64,000 nucleotides of DNA from JAYWDA01 sp043779185 (GCA_043779185.1 JAYWEQ010000156.1:18170-82169), one strand, 5' to 3'. Positions 1 to 8,559 are shown, numbered from the stretch's first letter. The notes: generated by a model not told the origin, from the sequence alone. A program made the numbers and translations.

Positions 1-1255
1 TTTTCAAAGCGGGCTGACGAAGTGTTCCTCGGCCCGGCAATTTGTTCGATTTCGCGAAAGCTTCTGGTTTGGCCTTTTTTTCAAACAAAGGTTTGGATTT
101 TGGTGTCGTTTTTCTTTGCAGCTGGGGCTCTTCCTTTTTAAAGGGGGCTGGCTTTTTGCCATCCAGTTCGGCCATTAATCTTGAATCCCGTTCAGTGACA
201 AGATTAACCACTTCGCCGGATCGTCCAGCTCGGGCGGTCCTTCCAACACGGTGAAGGTAATTTTCAAGCTGTTGAGGCAGATGGTAATTGATCACTCGGG
301 ACACGGCCTCAAGGTCAAGGCCTCGGCCGGCTAAATCAGTGGCCACTAATAAATCTATTTTTCCGTCTTTGAACTTTTTAAAATTCTGACGACGTTCATT
401 TTTATCCATGTCGCCGCGATAGATCGCACAAAGAAAACCTTTATCAGTGATTTCTTTGGCTAACTTATCACACTGCTCACGGGTATTTGTGAAAACTAAA
501 GTGCCACCTTTAACTTTTTGGCCAAGAATCTTTTCAAACAAAGGCCAACGTTTTCCATCTTGCACAATTAAATTCTTTGTCACTAAAGTCTTTACGACTT
601 TGCCACTTCCCGAACTGCGCATCACTTCGGCAGACCTGAACAAAGTATTCATAAGTTCTTGCACCGAGGGAGACACCGTTGCAGAAAATAGGCCCATCTG
701 AAGAACGCTAGGACAAGCGGCGACAATAAAATTTGAATCGGGTAAAAATCCCTGATCTAACATTTGATCAGCTTCATCGAAAACTAACATGCGGACGTCT
801 GTCAGATGAATCAGTCCCATATCCATCAGTTGAACCAAGCGTCCAGGTGTTGCTAATAAGATTTCAAAAGGATTTGCAACATTTCGTCGAGCTTGCTCAA
901 GCGCCATTCCACCCAAGGCGGGGCGAACTCGTAATCTGGTATCGTGAGTCAACGTCTTAAAAACTTTGGAAACTTGCTCGCCTAATTCTCGAGTCGGGAC
1001 CATAACGATGGCGCGAGGCGAGCTGTGCTCTGTCACGGGGTTATCTTGGGTCTCTAAGTTTTTAAGCATATGAAGTAAAGGCAATGCGTAAGCCAAGGTC
1101 TTGCCGCTGCCAGTTTCAGAAATTCCAACAACAGATTTTTTATCCATCATTGGGGGAATAATTTTAATCTGAATTTCGGTCGGTTTTAAAAGGCGCTGTT
1201 TAATCAAAGTTTGAGTCAATGAGGCGAGCAAATTAAAGTCTGAAAATGTGTTCAT
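1..1255 (-). CDS. DEAD-box ATP-dependent RNA helicase (3' end cut by window edge)
   Basis: The reading frame starts at ATG 1255 and is still open at position 1, giving at least 418 residues. Visible motifs in order: Q motif PTEIQ (25-29), Walker A SETGSGKT (46-53), PTREL (87-91), GG (115-116), TPGR (136-139), DEAD (160-163), SAT (191-193), and HRVGRTAR in the second RecA-like domain near residue 340. After it comes a lysine/proline-rich basic tail, usual in RhlE/SrmB-type helicases and probably used to bind RNA. The role would be ATP-driven remodelling of RNA duplexes in the cytoplasm, for example in ribosome assembly or mRNA turnover. The exact subfamily cannot be decided because the C-terminus is missing. 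Confidence 0.95.
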   Translation of the reverse strand, partial: MNTFSDFNLLASLTQTLIKQRLLKPTEIQIKIIPPMMDKKSVVGISETGSGKTLAYALPLLHMLKNLETQDNPVTEHSSPRAIVMVPTRELGEQVSKVFKTLTHDTRLRVRPALGGMALEQARRNVANPFEILLATPGRLVQLMDMGLIHLTDVRMLVFDEADQMLDQGFLPDSNFIVAACPSVLQMGLFSATVSPSVQELMNTLFRSAEVMRSSGSGKVVKTLVTKNLIVQDGKRWPLFEKILGQKVKGGTLVFTNTREQCDKLAKEITDKGFLCAIYRGDMDKNERRQNFKKFKDGKIDLLVATDLAGRGLDLEAVSRVINYHLPQQLENYLHRVGRTARAGRSGEVVNLVTERDSRLMAELDGKKPAPFKKEEPQLQRKTTPKSKPLFEKKAKPEAFAKSNKLPGRGTLRQPALK

Positions 1256-1330
1256 GGCAGGCACTGTACCTTTTAATAAGGCAGAGCCCTACAGAAATCG
1301 ATAAGTCCGCGTTCAAAGGTCAAAATCCCT

Positions 1331-1362
1331 AAAAAAAATACCCACCCTTTTTAGGGGTAGGT
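1331..1362 (-). terminator. Rho-independent terminator
   Basis: Read on the minus strand, arms ACCTACCC and GGGTGGGT (plus-strand 1355-1362 and 1340-1347) form an 8-bp stem with one G-T wobble and are followed by ATTTTTTTT. It lies about 100 bases downstream of the small gene ending at 1460 and upstream of the helicase, so it separates the two transcripts. Confidence 0.75.
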
Positions 1363-1459
1363 TGGGTTTCTTGTACAAAATCGTAGTGAAAGTTTGAAAA
1401 CACTTCAGTAGGATAGAAACAAAAATCCGAGCTTTCACCTAAAATACAGACGAGAATAG

Positions 1460-1630
1460 TTATCGTCGTAAGTTTTTTTCCAGGAGATCGGCAAAACTTT
1501 TCTTAGTGTTTTTAGAAACCTTATTAAGGTAGGTTTCGCTTTCGGTCTTTAGATCCAGTTTATGCGGAGGATTTTTGGCAATATTTTCATTCGACTTATA
1601 GGCTTTCAGAATATTCTGAACTGGTATCAT
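1460..1630 (-). CDS. small basic protein of unknown function
   Basis: A 56-residue frame starts at ATG 1630, preceded by GGAGG six bases upstream, which favours this start over a longer reading without a ribosome site. The product is lysine-rich and hydrophilic, without a signal peptide, cysteine motif or membrane segment. It has a helical, possibly disordered look (central TESETYLNKVSKNTKKSF). It sits alone between the helicase and carbonic anhydrase genes and is followed by a terminator on the same strand, which supports a real transcription unit. I do not recognise the family. Confidence 0.6.
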   Translation of the reverse strand: MIPVQNILKAYKSNENIAKNPPHKLDLKTESETYLNKVSKNTKKSFADLLEKNLRR

Positions 1631-1769
1631 AGGGCCTCCATTTTTAGCCAGAAAACCCTTTAGGAAGCAATATTTCAACCAACCCCAGCGCTTTCAAGCT
1701 TCACTTCATAGTCCAGTCGGGTTCAAAAAAATCGCGTCCAGTGGGTGTTTCGCCTCGCTCGGCAGTTTG

Positions 1770-1800
1770 AATGAACAAAAAAATTAAAAATTCGTTCATT
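1770..1800. promoter_or_regulatory. inverted repeat upstream of carbonic anhydrase
   Basis: AATGAAC (1770-1776) and GTTCATT (1794-1800) are exact inverted copies, 17 bases apart in an A/T-rich spacer, 28 bases before the carbonic anhydrase start. The position suits an operator, but a chance dyad in A/T-rich DNA is possible. Confidence 0.3.
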
Positions 1801-1828
1801 ATATGAGGCTTTTAAGGTAAGAGAGCTT

Positions 1829-2470
1829 ATGGGCAAAACAGAGATTCTTAGACTGATGGCGGGTTTCCGCAAGTTTCACGATAAATATTTTGCAAACGAA
1901 CATCCCCTTTATCAGCGCCTTTCGTCAGGCGGCCAAAGTCCAAAAACTTTAATCATCGGCTGTAGTGATTCTCGTGTTGATCCAGCGATCATTACATCGG
2001 CAGGACCTGGCGAGCTTTTTATCGTTAGAAATGTCGCTAACTTAGTTCCGCCTTTTGAAAAAGGCGGGGGCTTCCATGGTATCAGTGCGGCCATTGAGTT
2101 TGCGGTTGTGAACCTGGCTGTCGAAAACGTGATTGTGCTAGGGCATCGTCAATGTGGAGGAATCCGAAGTTTGATGCTGAATGACTCCAATAAAGCAGAT
2201 AGCTTTGTCGAACAATGGGTTCGTATCGCACAGGATGCTAAAGATCGCGTCTTAGCAAAACACAAAGGTGAAAACGAAGAAAGCCTGTGTCGACATGGTG
2301 AACTAGAAGCCATTATTACTTCCCTTAATAACTTGCGAACTTTTCCCTTTGTGAAGTCAGCCATTAAAGATCGAGGGCTTGTCGTCATGGGAATTTACTT
2401 CGACTTAGAGTCTGGCCAGCTTATTGAGTATGATGAAGATTCTGCGGCATTCCGAAACATTGAAATCTAA
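1829..2470 (+). CDS. can: beta-class carbonic anhydrase
   Basis: The enzyme interconverts CO2 and bicarbonate in the cytoplasm, supplying bicarbonate to carboxylases; biotin-dependent carboxylase genes lie at 54.8-59.1 kb. The beta-class signature is complete: C45-x-D47-x-R49 in CSDSRVDP and H106-x-x-C109 in GHRQCGG, giving the zinc ligands Cys45, His106 and Cys109 with the Asp-Arg dyad. The length of 213 residues matches the E. coli Can type (about 220). A purine-rich GGTAAGAG precedes the ATG. The thioesterase gene follows 23 bases later, so the two may be cotranscribed. The closely related paralogue CynT cannot be excluded by sequence alone. Confidence 0.93.
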   Translation: MGKTEILRLMAGFRKFHDKYFANEHPLYQRLSSGGQSPKTLIIGCSDSRVDPAIITSAGPGELFIVRNVANLVPPFEKGGGFHGISAAIEFAVVNLAVENVIVLGHRQCGGIRSLMLNDSNKADSFVEQWVRIAQDAKDRVLAKHKGENEESLCRHGELEAIITSLNNLRTFPFVKSAIKDRGLVVMGIYFDLESGQLIEYDEDSAAFRNIEI

Positions 2471-2493
2471 GAAACTGAAATCTGAAGGACTGT

Positions 2494-3258
2494 ATGAATG
2501 AGAAACAGCAAATTTGGACCGAAAGTTACAAAATAGCCTCGTACCTTGTGAATATGAAAAATAAGGCGGGACTCTATTCAATTCTCAACCTTGTTCAAGA
2601 TGTTGGCTGGCTTCATGGAATTCATTTGCAAGTCCAGTTACCCAAAAATCAAAACTGGGTTTTTACTCGTCAAAAATTAACCATGCAAAAATGGCCGGCT
2701 TGGAATGAAACAGTGACGATTCAAACTTGGCTTCGGCCACCCGTTGGAAAGTTCCTTTTCCGCGATTATGAAATTTTTCTTGGTGATTCCTTGACGGGCC
2801 AAAAAATTGGAATTTGCACCAGCACATTAGCCATTATGGATCTGCAAACTAGAAAAATTGTAGATATCGAATGGAAAGCTGACGAAAAAATATGGCGCAA
2901 GAGCGGTCATTTACTACAAACACCAGAAAAAATTATGATCGATCAACCCTTGCAACAGTTGGCACAATTTGAAGTTCGAAATAGTGATTTAGATATGAAC
3001 CTTCATGTGAATAATACAAAGTATTCGCAGTGGATATTGGACGCCGTGGCATTAGACATTATTCAAAGCGATATTGCGGTCACTGACTATGAAGTCAATT
3101 TCTTAGCTGAAGCAAAAAAAGGCGATGTTATAAAACTACAAAAAACGGATGATCATCCCCTGAAGGACTCCATTATCCAGTTTCAAGGTGTTCGGTCTTC
3201 AGATAACAAACCTGTCTTTGTCGCCCAGTTGCGGATCCTTAAAGCGGGCTCCGCTTGA
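2494..3258 (+). CDS. acyl-ACP thioesterase-like protein
   Basis: This is a 254-residue double-hotdog protein of the acyl-ACP thioesterase family (FatA/FatB type), which hydrolyses acyl-ACP to free fatty acid. The second hotdog carries the hallmark LDMNLHVNNTKYSQW with the catalytic-type N169-x-H171. The first half holds the matching W-rich strand pattern (VTIQTWLRPPVGKFLFRDYE). AAGGA lies before the ATG. There is no transit or signal peptide, as expected for a bacterial homologue, so it acts in the cytoplasm. It could release fatty acids for membrane remodelling. Substrate chain length cannot be read from sequence. Confidence 0.85.
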   Translation: MNEKQQIWTESYKIASYLVNMKNKAGLYSILNLVQDVGWLHGIHLQVQLPKNQNWVFTRQKLTMQKWPAWNETVTIQTWLRPPVGKFLFRDYEIFLGDSLTGQKIGICTSTLAIMDLQTRKIVDIEWKADEKIWRKSGHLLQTPEKIMIDQPLQQLAQFEVRNSDLDMNLHVNNTKYSQWILDAVALDIIQSDIAVTDYEVNFLAEAKKGDVIKLQKTDDHPLKDSIIQFQGVRSSDNKPVFVAQLRILKAGSA

Positions 3259-3288
3259 ATGCCTTGAAATGAAAAAAGGTGACCCCTT

Positions 3289-4956
3289 ATGAAATTTTTA
3301 AGATTGAACGACTATTTGCTGAGCGTCCTTTTTGAGGACGAAGAAATTTTAGCTATCGATAAGCCCTACGGTCTTAATAGTCATACGAATGAATCTAAGG
3401 CTGACCTTGGAGAATATGCCCAAGACGGCCTGATTGAAATCTTTGAAAAAAACCTAAATAGGCGACTTTATATCATTCACCGATTAGATCAAACAACAAC
3501 CGGTGTTATTATCTTTGGAAAGACTCCGGAAGCTGCAAAAAAGTACGCAGAATTATTTTTCCAGCGTTTGGTCAAAAAAACTTATTGGTTTATCACCGCA
3601 ACGAATTCTAAAAAAGATCAGTATATGATCGACCAAGTTATTGTCCACAAAGGGAAAGACCTTGAAGCTAAAACTGAATTTAATCTTTTAAAAAAATCTT
3701 CTGTTTATGAACTTTGGCAGGCACGTCCTTTGACAGGCCGAAATCACCAAATTAGAATTCATGCAAAAGCAGCAGGGCTTTCAATTCTAGGCGATCCTAA
3801 ATATGAGGGAAAAGAATTTCCATTTGTCTGTCTTCATAATCATCTGATCCAGTTTCCTAACGGAATTGCGATAAAATCAGTTCCGCCCCATTACTTTGAG
3901 AACCTACAATTATTAGAAAACCAAATATTATCCAAAGCTCTTTTTGAAGTCGATCGGCGAAAGCGGTTGTTTTCAAATGGCGATTTAACAGATCAATGCT
4001 TTAGAGTTGTTCACAAAAAAAATGACAGTAAAAATATTAGCTTCAGCCTTGATCAATTTGGCCGTAGGCTTATTTTTTCTTGTTATGAACAGAATTGGTC
4101 AGAGGCCCTTCAAAAAACTTTTTCTTACATGGCGCAGTGGTTAAAAATGCCCATGACAGTTAGGATGATGCACAATCGAGGAAAAGACCCACTTAATAAA
4201 TCTCAATTTTTAATTCTGCCGAACGTCGATGAGGTTGCAGATCCTCCCGAGGTTGAATGGCTGGCCCAAGAAAATAAAATTAAATACCAGATCCGATCCG
4301 ATTCAGGACAATCGTTTGGCCTGTTTTTAGATCAGCGCTTACAAAGAAATTGGGTTTTAAATCAAGCTAATGATAAAACTGTTTTAAATTTATTTTCCTA
4401 TACCTGCGGCTTCAGTGTTGCTGCAGCCCTGGGTGGTGCAAAAGAAGTGACGTCAGTAGATACAAGTAAAAACGTTCTTAATTGGGGGCGTAAAAATTTT
4501 AAAATCAATGAACTAGATGATCAAAAGTATAATTTTTTATGCCGCGACAGCCTGATTTTCTTAGATCAAGCGATCCACAAAAATATCAAATATGATTTAG
4601 TGATTTGTGATCCGCCGTCCTTTTCCAGGGGCGAAAAGGGAGTCTTTAAAATTGAATCAAGTCTTGAGTTGTTAATAACTCAATGTTTGAAGGTTTTAAG
4701 TGAAAATGGAGATCTTCTTTTTTCAACAAATTTCGAAGGTTTTTTTGTCGATGATATTCGTCGGACGATTCTAAAAGTCCAAAAAACATTGGGCCTTCGG
4801 CATCTTCAAATTAATTGTATTCAGCCGGCGCTAGATTTTGAGCTACCCAGCGAAAAGTCCATTTTAAAATCGTTCTTAATCAAGGTCAGAAACGAATCCT
4901 TTACCGAAAAAAACCTGATTACGTCGGTTTTTGCGACTGATATCGACGAAGATTAA
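3289..4956 (+). CDS. fused RluA-type pseudouridine synthase / RlmI-like methyltransferase
   Basis: One 555-residue frame joins two RNA-modification modules. Residues 1 to about 205 are an RluA-family pseudouridine synthase with the catalytic HRLD (64-67, Asp67) and the RPLTGRNHQIRIHA block. Residues about 215-555 resemble the RlmI/RlmK 23S rRNA m5C/m7G methyltransferases: an EEHUD-like region, DQRLQRNW, the SAM-binding LNLFSYTCGF from residue 366, and DPPSF (441-445). There is no stop, shift or obvious linker defect between them. The expected role is uridine isomerisation plus base methylation of one RNA, probably 23S rRNA. A separate complete RlmI-like gene lies at 17.7-18.9 kb, so the fusion probably has another target. 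Confidence 0.88.
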   Translation: MKFLRLNDYLLSVLFEDEEILAIDKPYGLNSHTNESKADLGEYAQDGLIEIFEKNLNRRLYIIHRLDQTTTGVIIFGKTPEAAKKYAELFFQRLVKKTYWFITATNSKKDQYMIDQVIVHKGKDLEAKTEFNLLKKSSVYELWQARPLTGRNHQIRIHAKAAGLSILGDPKYEGKEFPFVCLHNHLIQFPNGIAIKSVPPHYFENLQLLENQILSKALFEVDRRKRLFSNGDLTDQCFRVVHKKNDSKNISFSLDQFGRRLIFSCYEQNWSEALQKTFSYMAQWLKMPMTVRMMHNRGKDPLNKSQFLILPNVDEVADPPEVEWLAQENKIKYQIRSDSGQSFGLFLDQRLQRNWVLNQANDKTVLNLFSYTCGFSVAAALGGAKEVTSVDTSKNVLNWGRKNFKINELDDQKYNFLCRDSLIFLDQAIHKNIKYDLVICDPPSFSRGEKGVFKIESSLELLITQCLKVLSENGDLLFSTNFEGFFVDDIRRTILKVQKTLGLRHLQINCIQPALDFELPSEKSILKSFLIKVRNESFTEKNLITSVFATDIDED

Positions 4957-4971
4957 TAAGAGGACAGATCT

Positions 4972-5250
4972 ATGGCATTTATTCTTTTTGAAGGCAGAAA
5001 AAAAATTGGTGAGATTTCAGATTGGGTCCTGATTGAAAAGCCGGCTGAGGTAAAAAATGTCCTTGGAAAAGAAGTACTTATGCCCAAGCCTAAAGATCAG
5101 TGCACCTTCACTTCTCCGAAGCCGATTCCAAGACGTAGTGACTTGATCTTAATTTCCGACCATAAAATTGAGTATGTTATTAAAGCGACTTTCGTAAGAG
5201 GGGGCACCTTCGTGACAGCGGATATTATAGAGCAAAGAAAAATTAAATAG
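4972..5250 (+). CDS. conserved-looking hypothetical protein, 92 aa
   Basis: A short soluble protein 15 bases downstream of the fused RNA-modification gene, with AGAGGAC before the ATG, so it is probably in the same operon. It is rich in beta-strand patterns (VLIEKP, LILISDHKIEYVIKATFVRGGTFVTADIIE) and basic at the end. There is no signal peptide, cysteine or membrane segment. I do not recognise a family. Its neighbour suggests an RNA-related job, but this is only association. Confidence 0.6.
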   Translation: MAFILFEGRKKIGEISDWVLIEKPAEVKNVLGKEVLMPKPKDQCTFTSPKPIPRRSDLILISDHKIEYVIKATFVRGGTFVTADIIEQRKIK

Positions 5251-5341
5251 CGACCTTGCAGATCTAAGGCTGGGTTTTAGCTTTTTAACTTTTACTTGGT
5301 CCTTCGTCATGAAAAGATAGTAAGGCATGCGGGGGTATGTT

Positions 5342-6070
5342 GTGAAAGTGAAAGGACTCATTATTTTAATTTTTTTGAGCCTTGGAAGCATCGCATTGGC
5401 CCAGTCTGGTGATGAAGAATTTGATCATCAAACGCCAGAACAAGTCGAGAAAGCTCGGCAAGAAATTCAACGTCAGTTCGCAGATGCGAACAACCCTGAA
5501 AAAATAAGCGAAAAAGAGAAGGCTAAAATATTAAATCAATATCAATATTTAGATCCAAAAAATGAAGTTCCAAAAGATCTACTTCAAAGCACCATCCTTT
5601 ATTTTGAGCTCAATAAAGATAAATTTTCCAACCACGAATATGTCTCTGTCATCAACTATGCGGCCCGTTCAAATCAGTATAGATTTTTTTTAATTAATTT
5701 GGTCAATGGAATGGTTGAAAAATTTCACACAACTCATGGCTGGGGATCAGATGAAGATGACGATGGATATGCGACAAGCTTTAGTGATGTGAACAATTCC
5801 GGAAAAAGCTCGGTGGGTTTTGCTAGGACGGCCGAGATCTATTCTGGAAAATTTAATCGAGCGATCAGGATTGATGGTTTGTCGGCGACCAATTCAAATA
5901 TTAGATCAAGAGCGATTGTTATACATGGTTGGGATCATGTGCATGAAAAATTTGAAGTCCCCAAGCGCAGTTGGGGTTGTCCTGCCTTAGATTGGTCGGT
6001 CAAAGATGGTGTGATCGATAAAATTCAAGGCGAAAGCCTGATTAATATGGGATTTGCAGTTAAAAATTAA
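5342..6070 (+). CDS. exported L,D-transpeptidase-like murein enzyme (YkuD_2 type)
   Basis: Start chosen at GTG 5342, where GGGGG stands six bases upstream and a compact signal peptide (KVKGLIILIFLSLGSIALA, then Q) begins; ATG 5327 in the same frame is possible but badly spaced from a ribosome site. The mature part ends in a murein L,D-transpeptidase catalytic domain: an IHGWDH histidine (about residue 195) and SWGCPALD with the nucleophile cysteine about residue 213. Such enzymes make or exchange 3-3 crosslinks in peptidoglycan in the periplasm. In a predator, a secreted member could also act on prey wall (inference). It converges on the pqiB-like gene, overlapping it by four bases. Confidence 0.85.
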   Translation: MKVKGLIILIFLSLGSIALAQSGDEEFDHQTPEQVEKARQEIQRQFADANNPEKISEKEKAKILNQYQYLDPKNEVPKDLLQSTILYFELNKDKFSNHEYVSVINYAARSNQYRFFLINLVNGMVEKFHTTHGWGSDEDDDGYATSFSDVNNSGKSSVGFARTAEIYSGKFNRAIRIDGLSATNSNIRSRAIVIHGWDHVHEKFEVPKRSWGCPALDWSVKDGVIDKIQGESLINMGFAVKN

Positions 6071-6924
6071 AAATCCAGTTTGGGATTCCATTTTTCCCAA
6101 TCCTTTGGGGGACTGGCAACTAAAGGAAAATGAGCCTGTGGTTTTGCAATTTCGCCGGCATTATCAGGCGTAAAAAAATCAATTCCCCCGTGTAACAAAG
6201 AATCCATCGAGCTAATTTTTAATGATGAGCCAAAAAGGCCTAACTTGGCTTGAACGCCAATCTTTCGCCAAAAAACAGTATTAGTACGAATTAGTTTTAC
6301 ATATTTATTTTCAATATTTATTTGCACATGCACGGCTTGAGAACCTTTCGCCAGTATCAATTTTGTGACTGTTCCCACCTTCATCCCTCGAAAGGTGATA
6401 AGATCTCCTGCGCTGACGGACTCAGCATTTGTTGTTTCAAGAATATAGGAAGAAGTATCATCGTGGGTGTCTGTTGAACCCGTTGCTGACTGAGCTTTGA
6501 ACTCAAATTTTTCCTTACCTTCGAAGGGTCCTGGCAAAGCCGCAATATAGGTGCCTTCAAAAAGGGTATTGAGTCCACTGATCCCAGAAAAGTCTACTTT
6601 AGGAACGACCAATTCAAACTTCGAACCAATCACCGCAAATTGCTCAGCATCTTTTCTTAAAGACACTTCAACGACAACATCTTTATTTTCTTCTGAAATA
6701 TAAACATTTTTAACCATTCCGATGGGAACGCCACGAAAGCGCACCTTTGTCTTTTCAGCTTGGATGCCTGAGGCATCGTCAAAAAAAATTTTAATAGTGA
6801 CTCCACGCTGTTTAAAATAATCGACAAATAGCCAGCCGGAAATCATCAATGCAAAGACTGGAAACAGCCAAATATACCAACCGGTGCGCAAAGACTGCAT
6901 TTTTTCAGTGATCGAGTTTTTCAT
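6067..6924 (-). CDS. PqiB-like MCE-domain protein
   Basis: A 285-residue protein with an N-terminal membrane anchor (WYIWLFPVFALMISGWLFVDYF) followed by two MCE/MlaD-type domains: one from GVTIKIFFDDASGIQ to GTYIAALPG, the other from SYILETTNAESVSAGDLITFRGMKVG to about residue 250. E. coli PqiB has three MCE domains in 546 residues, so this is a reduced form. MCE proteins form periplasmic rings or tubes that move lipids between the membranes. ATG 6924 has GGGAAG suitably placed and lies inside the end of the pqiA-like gene (20-base overlap), indicating translational coupling. No PqiC-like lipoprotein gene follows. Confidence 0.85.
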   Translation of the reverse strand: MKNSITEKMQSLRTGWYIWLFPVFALMISGWLFVDYFKQRGVTIKIFFDDASGIQAEKTKVRFRGVPIGMVKNVYISEENKDVVVEVSLRKDAEQFAVIGSKFELVVPKVDFSGISGLNTLFEGTYIAALPGPFEGKEKFEFKAQSATGSTDTHDDTSSYILETTNAESVSAGDLITFRGMKVGTVTKLILAKGSQAVHVQINIENKYVKLIRTNTVFWRKIGVQAKLGLFGSSLKISSMDSLLHGGIDFFTPDNAGEIAKPQAHFPLVASPPKDWEKWNPKLDF

Positions 6925-7525
6925 TCTCATCTTCCCATAATAGTTGAGGGTCAAAATAGGCGGATGCCAGCATTGTGAAAATAACGACAATGGCGAAAAG
7001 CAAAGAACCAAGTCCGGGCTCGACGGCGGTCCATGGACCCAGCTTCATAATGGCGACCAGGACGGCCAATAAAAAAATATCCAGCATCGACCATCGACCC
7101 ATCGATTCGACAATGTTGTAAAGTTTGGTGTTAAATTTTGGGTTCCTTCGGCGGGCCGCGCTCGTCAGGTAGAATAAAATAATCAACTTCACAAATGGAA
7201 TGAACATGCTGGCTAGAAATACAATCAGAGCGATTGCCAATGAGCCGGATTCGACCAAAGAGACAATCCCTCCCCAAATCGTAGAGCTGTTTCTGCTGCC
7301 ATAAAGTTCGATAGTCATAAATGGAAATAGGTTGGCCGGAATATATAAAATTAAGGCGGTCATTGAAAAAACCAAAGTCAGCTTTGCTGATTTTGGTTTT
7401 AGCTTTTCATATTTATGGCCGCAGCGACGGCAAACAAGTGTTTTTGCGGGGCCTTCAAGACTTGGAATTGGCTGGGAACAAACATGGCAGATTATAAAGT
7501 GTTTTGGTGCTTGGGATTCGTCCAT
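6905..7525 (-). CDS. PqiA-like inner membrane protein with zinc-ribbon
   Basis: The protein (about 206 residues) begins with a cytoplasmic zinc ribbon (CHVC near residue 11, CRRCG near residue 30). Four membrane segments of a single paraquat-inducible protein A domain follow, with the typical VESMGRWSMLDIFLLAVLVAIMKLG block split by the membrane. E. coli PqiA has two such domains in 417 residues, so this is a half-size version. It should work with the downstream MCE protein in lipid transport to the outer membrane. ATG 7525 was chosen because the upstream in-frame start (TTG 7576) overlaps the preceding gene; no clear ribosome site precedes it, so the start is uncertain. Confidence 0.85.
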   Translation of the reverse strand: MDESQAPKHFIICHVCSQPIPSLEGPAKTLVCRRCGHKYEKLKPKSAKLTLVFSMTALILYIPANLFPFMTIELYGSRNSSTIWGGIVSLVESGSLAIALIVFLASMFIPFVKLIILFYLTSAARRRNPKFNTKLYNIVESMGRWSMLDIFLLAVLVAIMKLGPWTAVEPGLGSLLFAIVVIFTMLASAYFDPQLLWEDENEKLDH

Positions 7526-7535
7526 TTTATTCAGA

Positions 7536-7814
7536 TTAATGCTGTTTACCCTGAACCCGGCGCTGATTACTTTCAAGTTTATTGATGCGATCAGCCTCGC
7601 TTCTTTGCTTCTCTGATGTTTTTTGAGCTTTTGCTTTGCCCTTCATTTTAGCTGAGGTTGTTTTTTTCAAGTTCATTTTTCGATGTCCAGGGCTGTGAGC
7701 AGGATTTATGGCTTCTTTTTGAGCCATTTTAGCAAGCCATGCGACCTTATTTTGAAGCTCATTAACAAATTTAAAGAAGCGTGATAGGTTTGATTTATTT
7801 TCAATATTTGACAT
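7536..7814 (-). CDS. lysine-rich small basic protein
   Basis: The frame gives 92 residues from ATG 7814, or 96 from ATG 7826. A TATACT box only four bases before 7826 suggests transcription starts too late for that codon. The N-terminal half may form a helix (LSRFFKFVNELQNKVAWLAKMAQKEA). The C-terminal half is a strongly basic K/R/Q-rich tail (SAKMKGKAKAQKTSEKQRSE). That composition suits nucleic-acid binding, but no family is recognised. It lies 10 bases upstream of the pqiA-like gene on the same strand and may be cotranscribed. Confidence 0.55.
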   Translation of the reverse strand: MSNIENKSNLSRFFKFVNELQNKVAWLAKMAQKEAINPAHSPGHRKMNLKKTTSAKMKGKAKAQKTSEKQRSEADRINKLESNQRRVQGKQH

Positions 7815-7891
7815 ATCTGTTTCCATTCTTAGTATAAGGCTTATGATTTTGTATCATGGGACGCTGAAGGCAACAAGCCGGCCGCAAGAGA

Positions 7892-7905
7892 TGACAAAAT
7901 TGTCA
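7892..7905. promoter_or_regulatory. 14-bp dyad TGACAA-AA-TTGTCA
   Basis: Perfect 6-bp arms around AA, directly in front of the ribosome site of the cupin gene. Very similar 14-bp dyads occur at 30053-30066 and 30933-30946 upstream of other small genes, so it may be a shared regulator's site. Confidence 0.4.
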
Positions 7906-7922
7906 CAAGGAGATCTTAAATC

Positions 7923-8426
7923 TTGAACCAAAGACATTCACAAATAATTAATATATCTGAAGTTGAATCAACGGAATTCGGCAAGGGTCCTTTTGGATTC
8001 AAATCAAAAAGATTAGCGGCTCATGCTGGGGCGCAAGCCATCGCTTGCAACTGGTTCGAATTGGTTCCAGAAAAAACTGCTTTCCCCTTTCATTATCATG
8101 CAGGAATTGAGGAAAATATTTTCATCTTAAATGGCACTGGAACTCTTAGAATTGGATCCAAGACAGTTGAGGTTAAACCAGGAGATTATATTTCTTTCCC
8201 AGTCGGGCCTGATTTTGCCCACTCTTTAAAAAATACTGGGCTGATGCCATTGCAGTATTTAGTGATTTCAAACAAAAGTCCTGTCGATGTTGTTGGTTAT
8301 CCAGATTCAAAAAAGCTAGCTGTTTTAGCAACTCCAAATGTAAATGAGTGGCCGCCTCACAGCGCATGGGTTAGGTTCATCATTAAAGAACAGCCGTCGG
8401 TTGATTACTTCGATGGAGAAGTTTAG
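7923..8426 (+). CDS. cupin domain protein
   Basis: A 167-residue single-cupin protein starting at TTG 7923 with AGGAG ten bases upstream. The metal-binding motif is clear: PFHYHAGIEENIFILNGTG supplies H-x-H and E, and GDYISFPVGPDFAHSL supplies the second-motif histidine. Family members bind Fe, Mn or Zn and act as dioxygenases, isomerases or sensors; the substrate cannot be told here. The product is soluble and cytoplasmic. A 14-bp dyad lies immediately upstream, so it is probably regulated at transcription initiation or through its leader. Confidence 0.85.
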   Translation: MNQRHSQIINISEVESTEFGKGPFGFKSKRLAAHAGAQAIACNWFELVPEKTAFPFHYHAGIEENIFILNGTGTLRIGSKTVEVKPGDYISFPVGPDFAHSLKNTGLMPLQYLVISNKSPVDVVGYPDSKKLAVLATPNVNEWPPHSAWVRFIIKEQPSVDYFDGEV

Positions 8427-8559
8427 GGTCGTCGATTTGCCCCAACAAAAGTGACATTCTCCCCCGTTTGATCTTCTGCCTTTGATTGATCAGGTGATAT
8501 CCAGGGGCCCCTGTTTTGCAGCCAGTAAAAGAATCTGCAACCTTTAGATGGGAGTCTTT

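Noticed and set aside
42..960. Forward-strand open frames across the helicase region
   Set aside because: They are antisense to a helicase frame with all DEAD-box motifs; no family resemblance and no ribosome sites.
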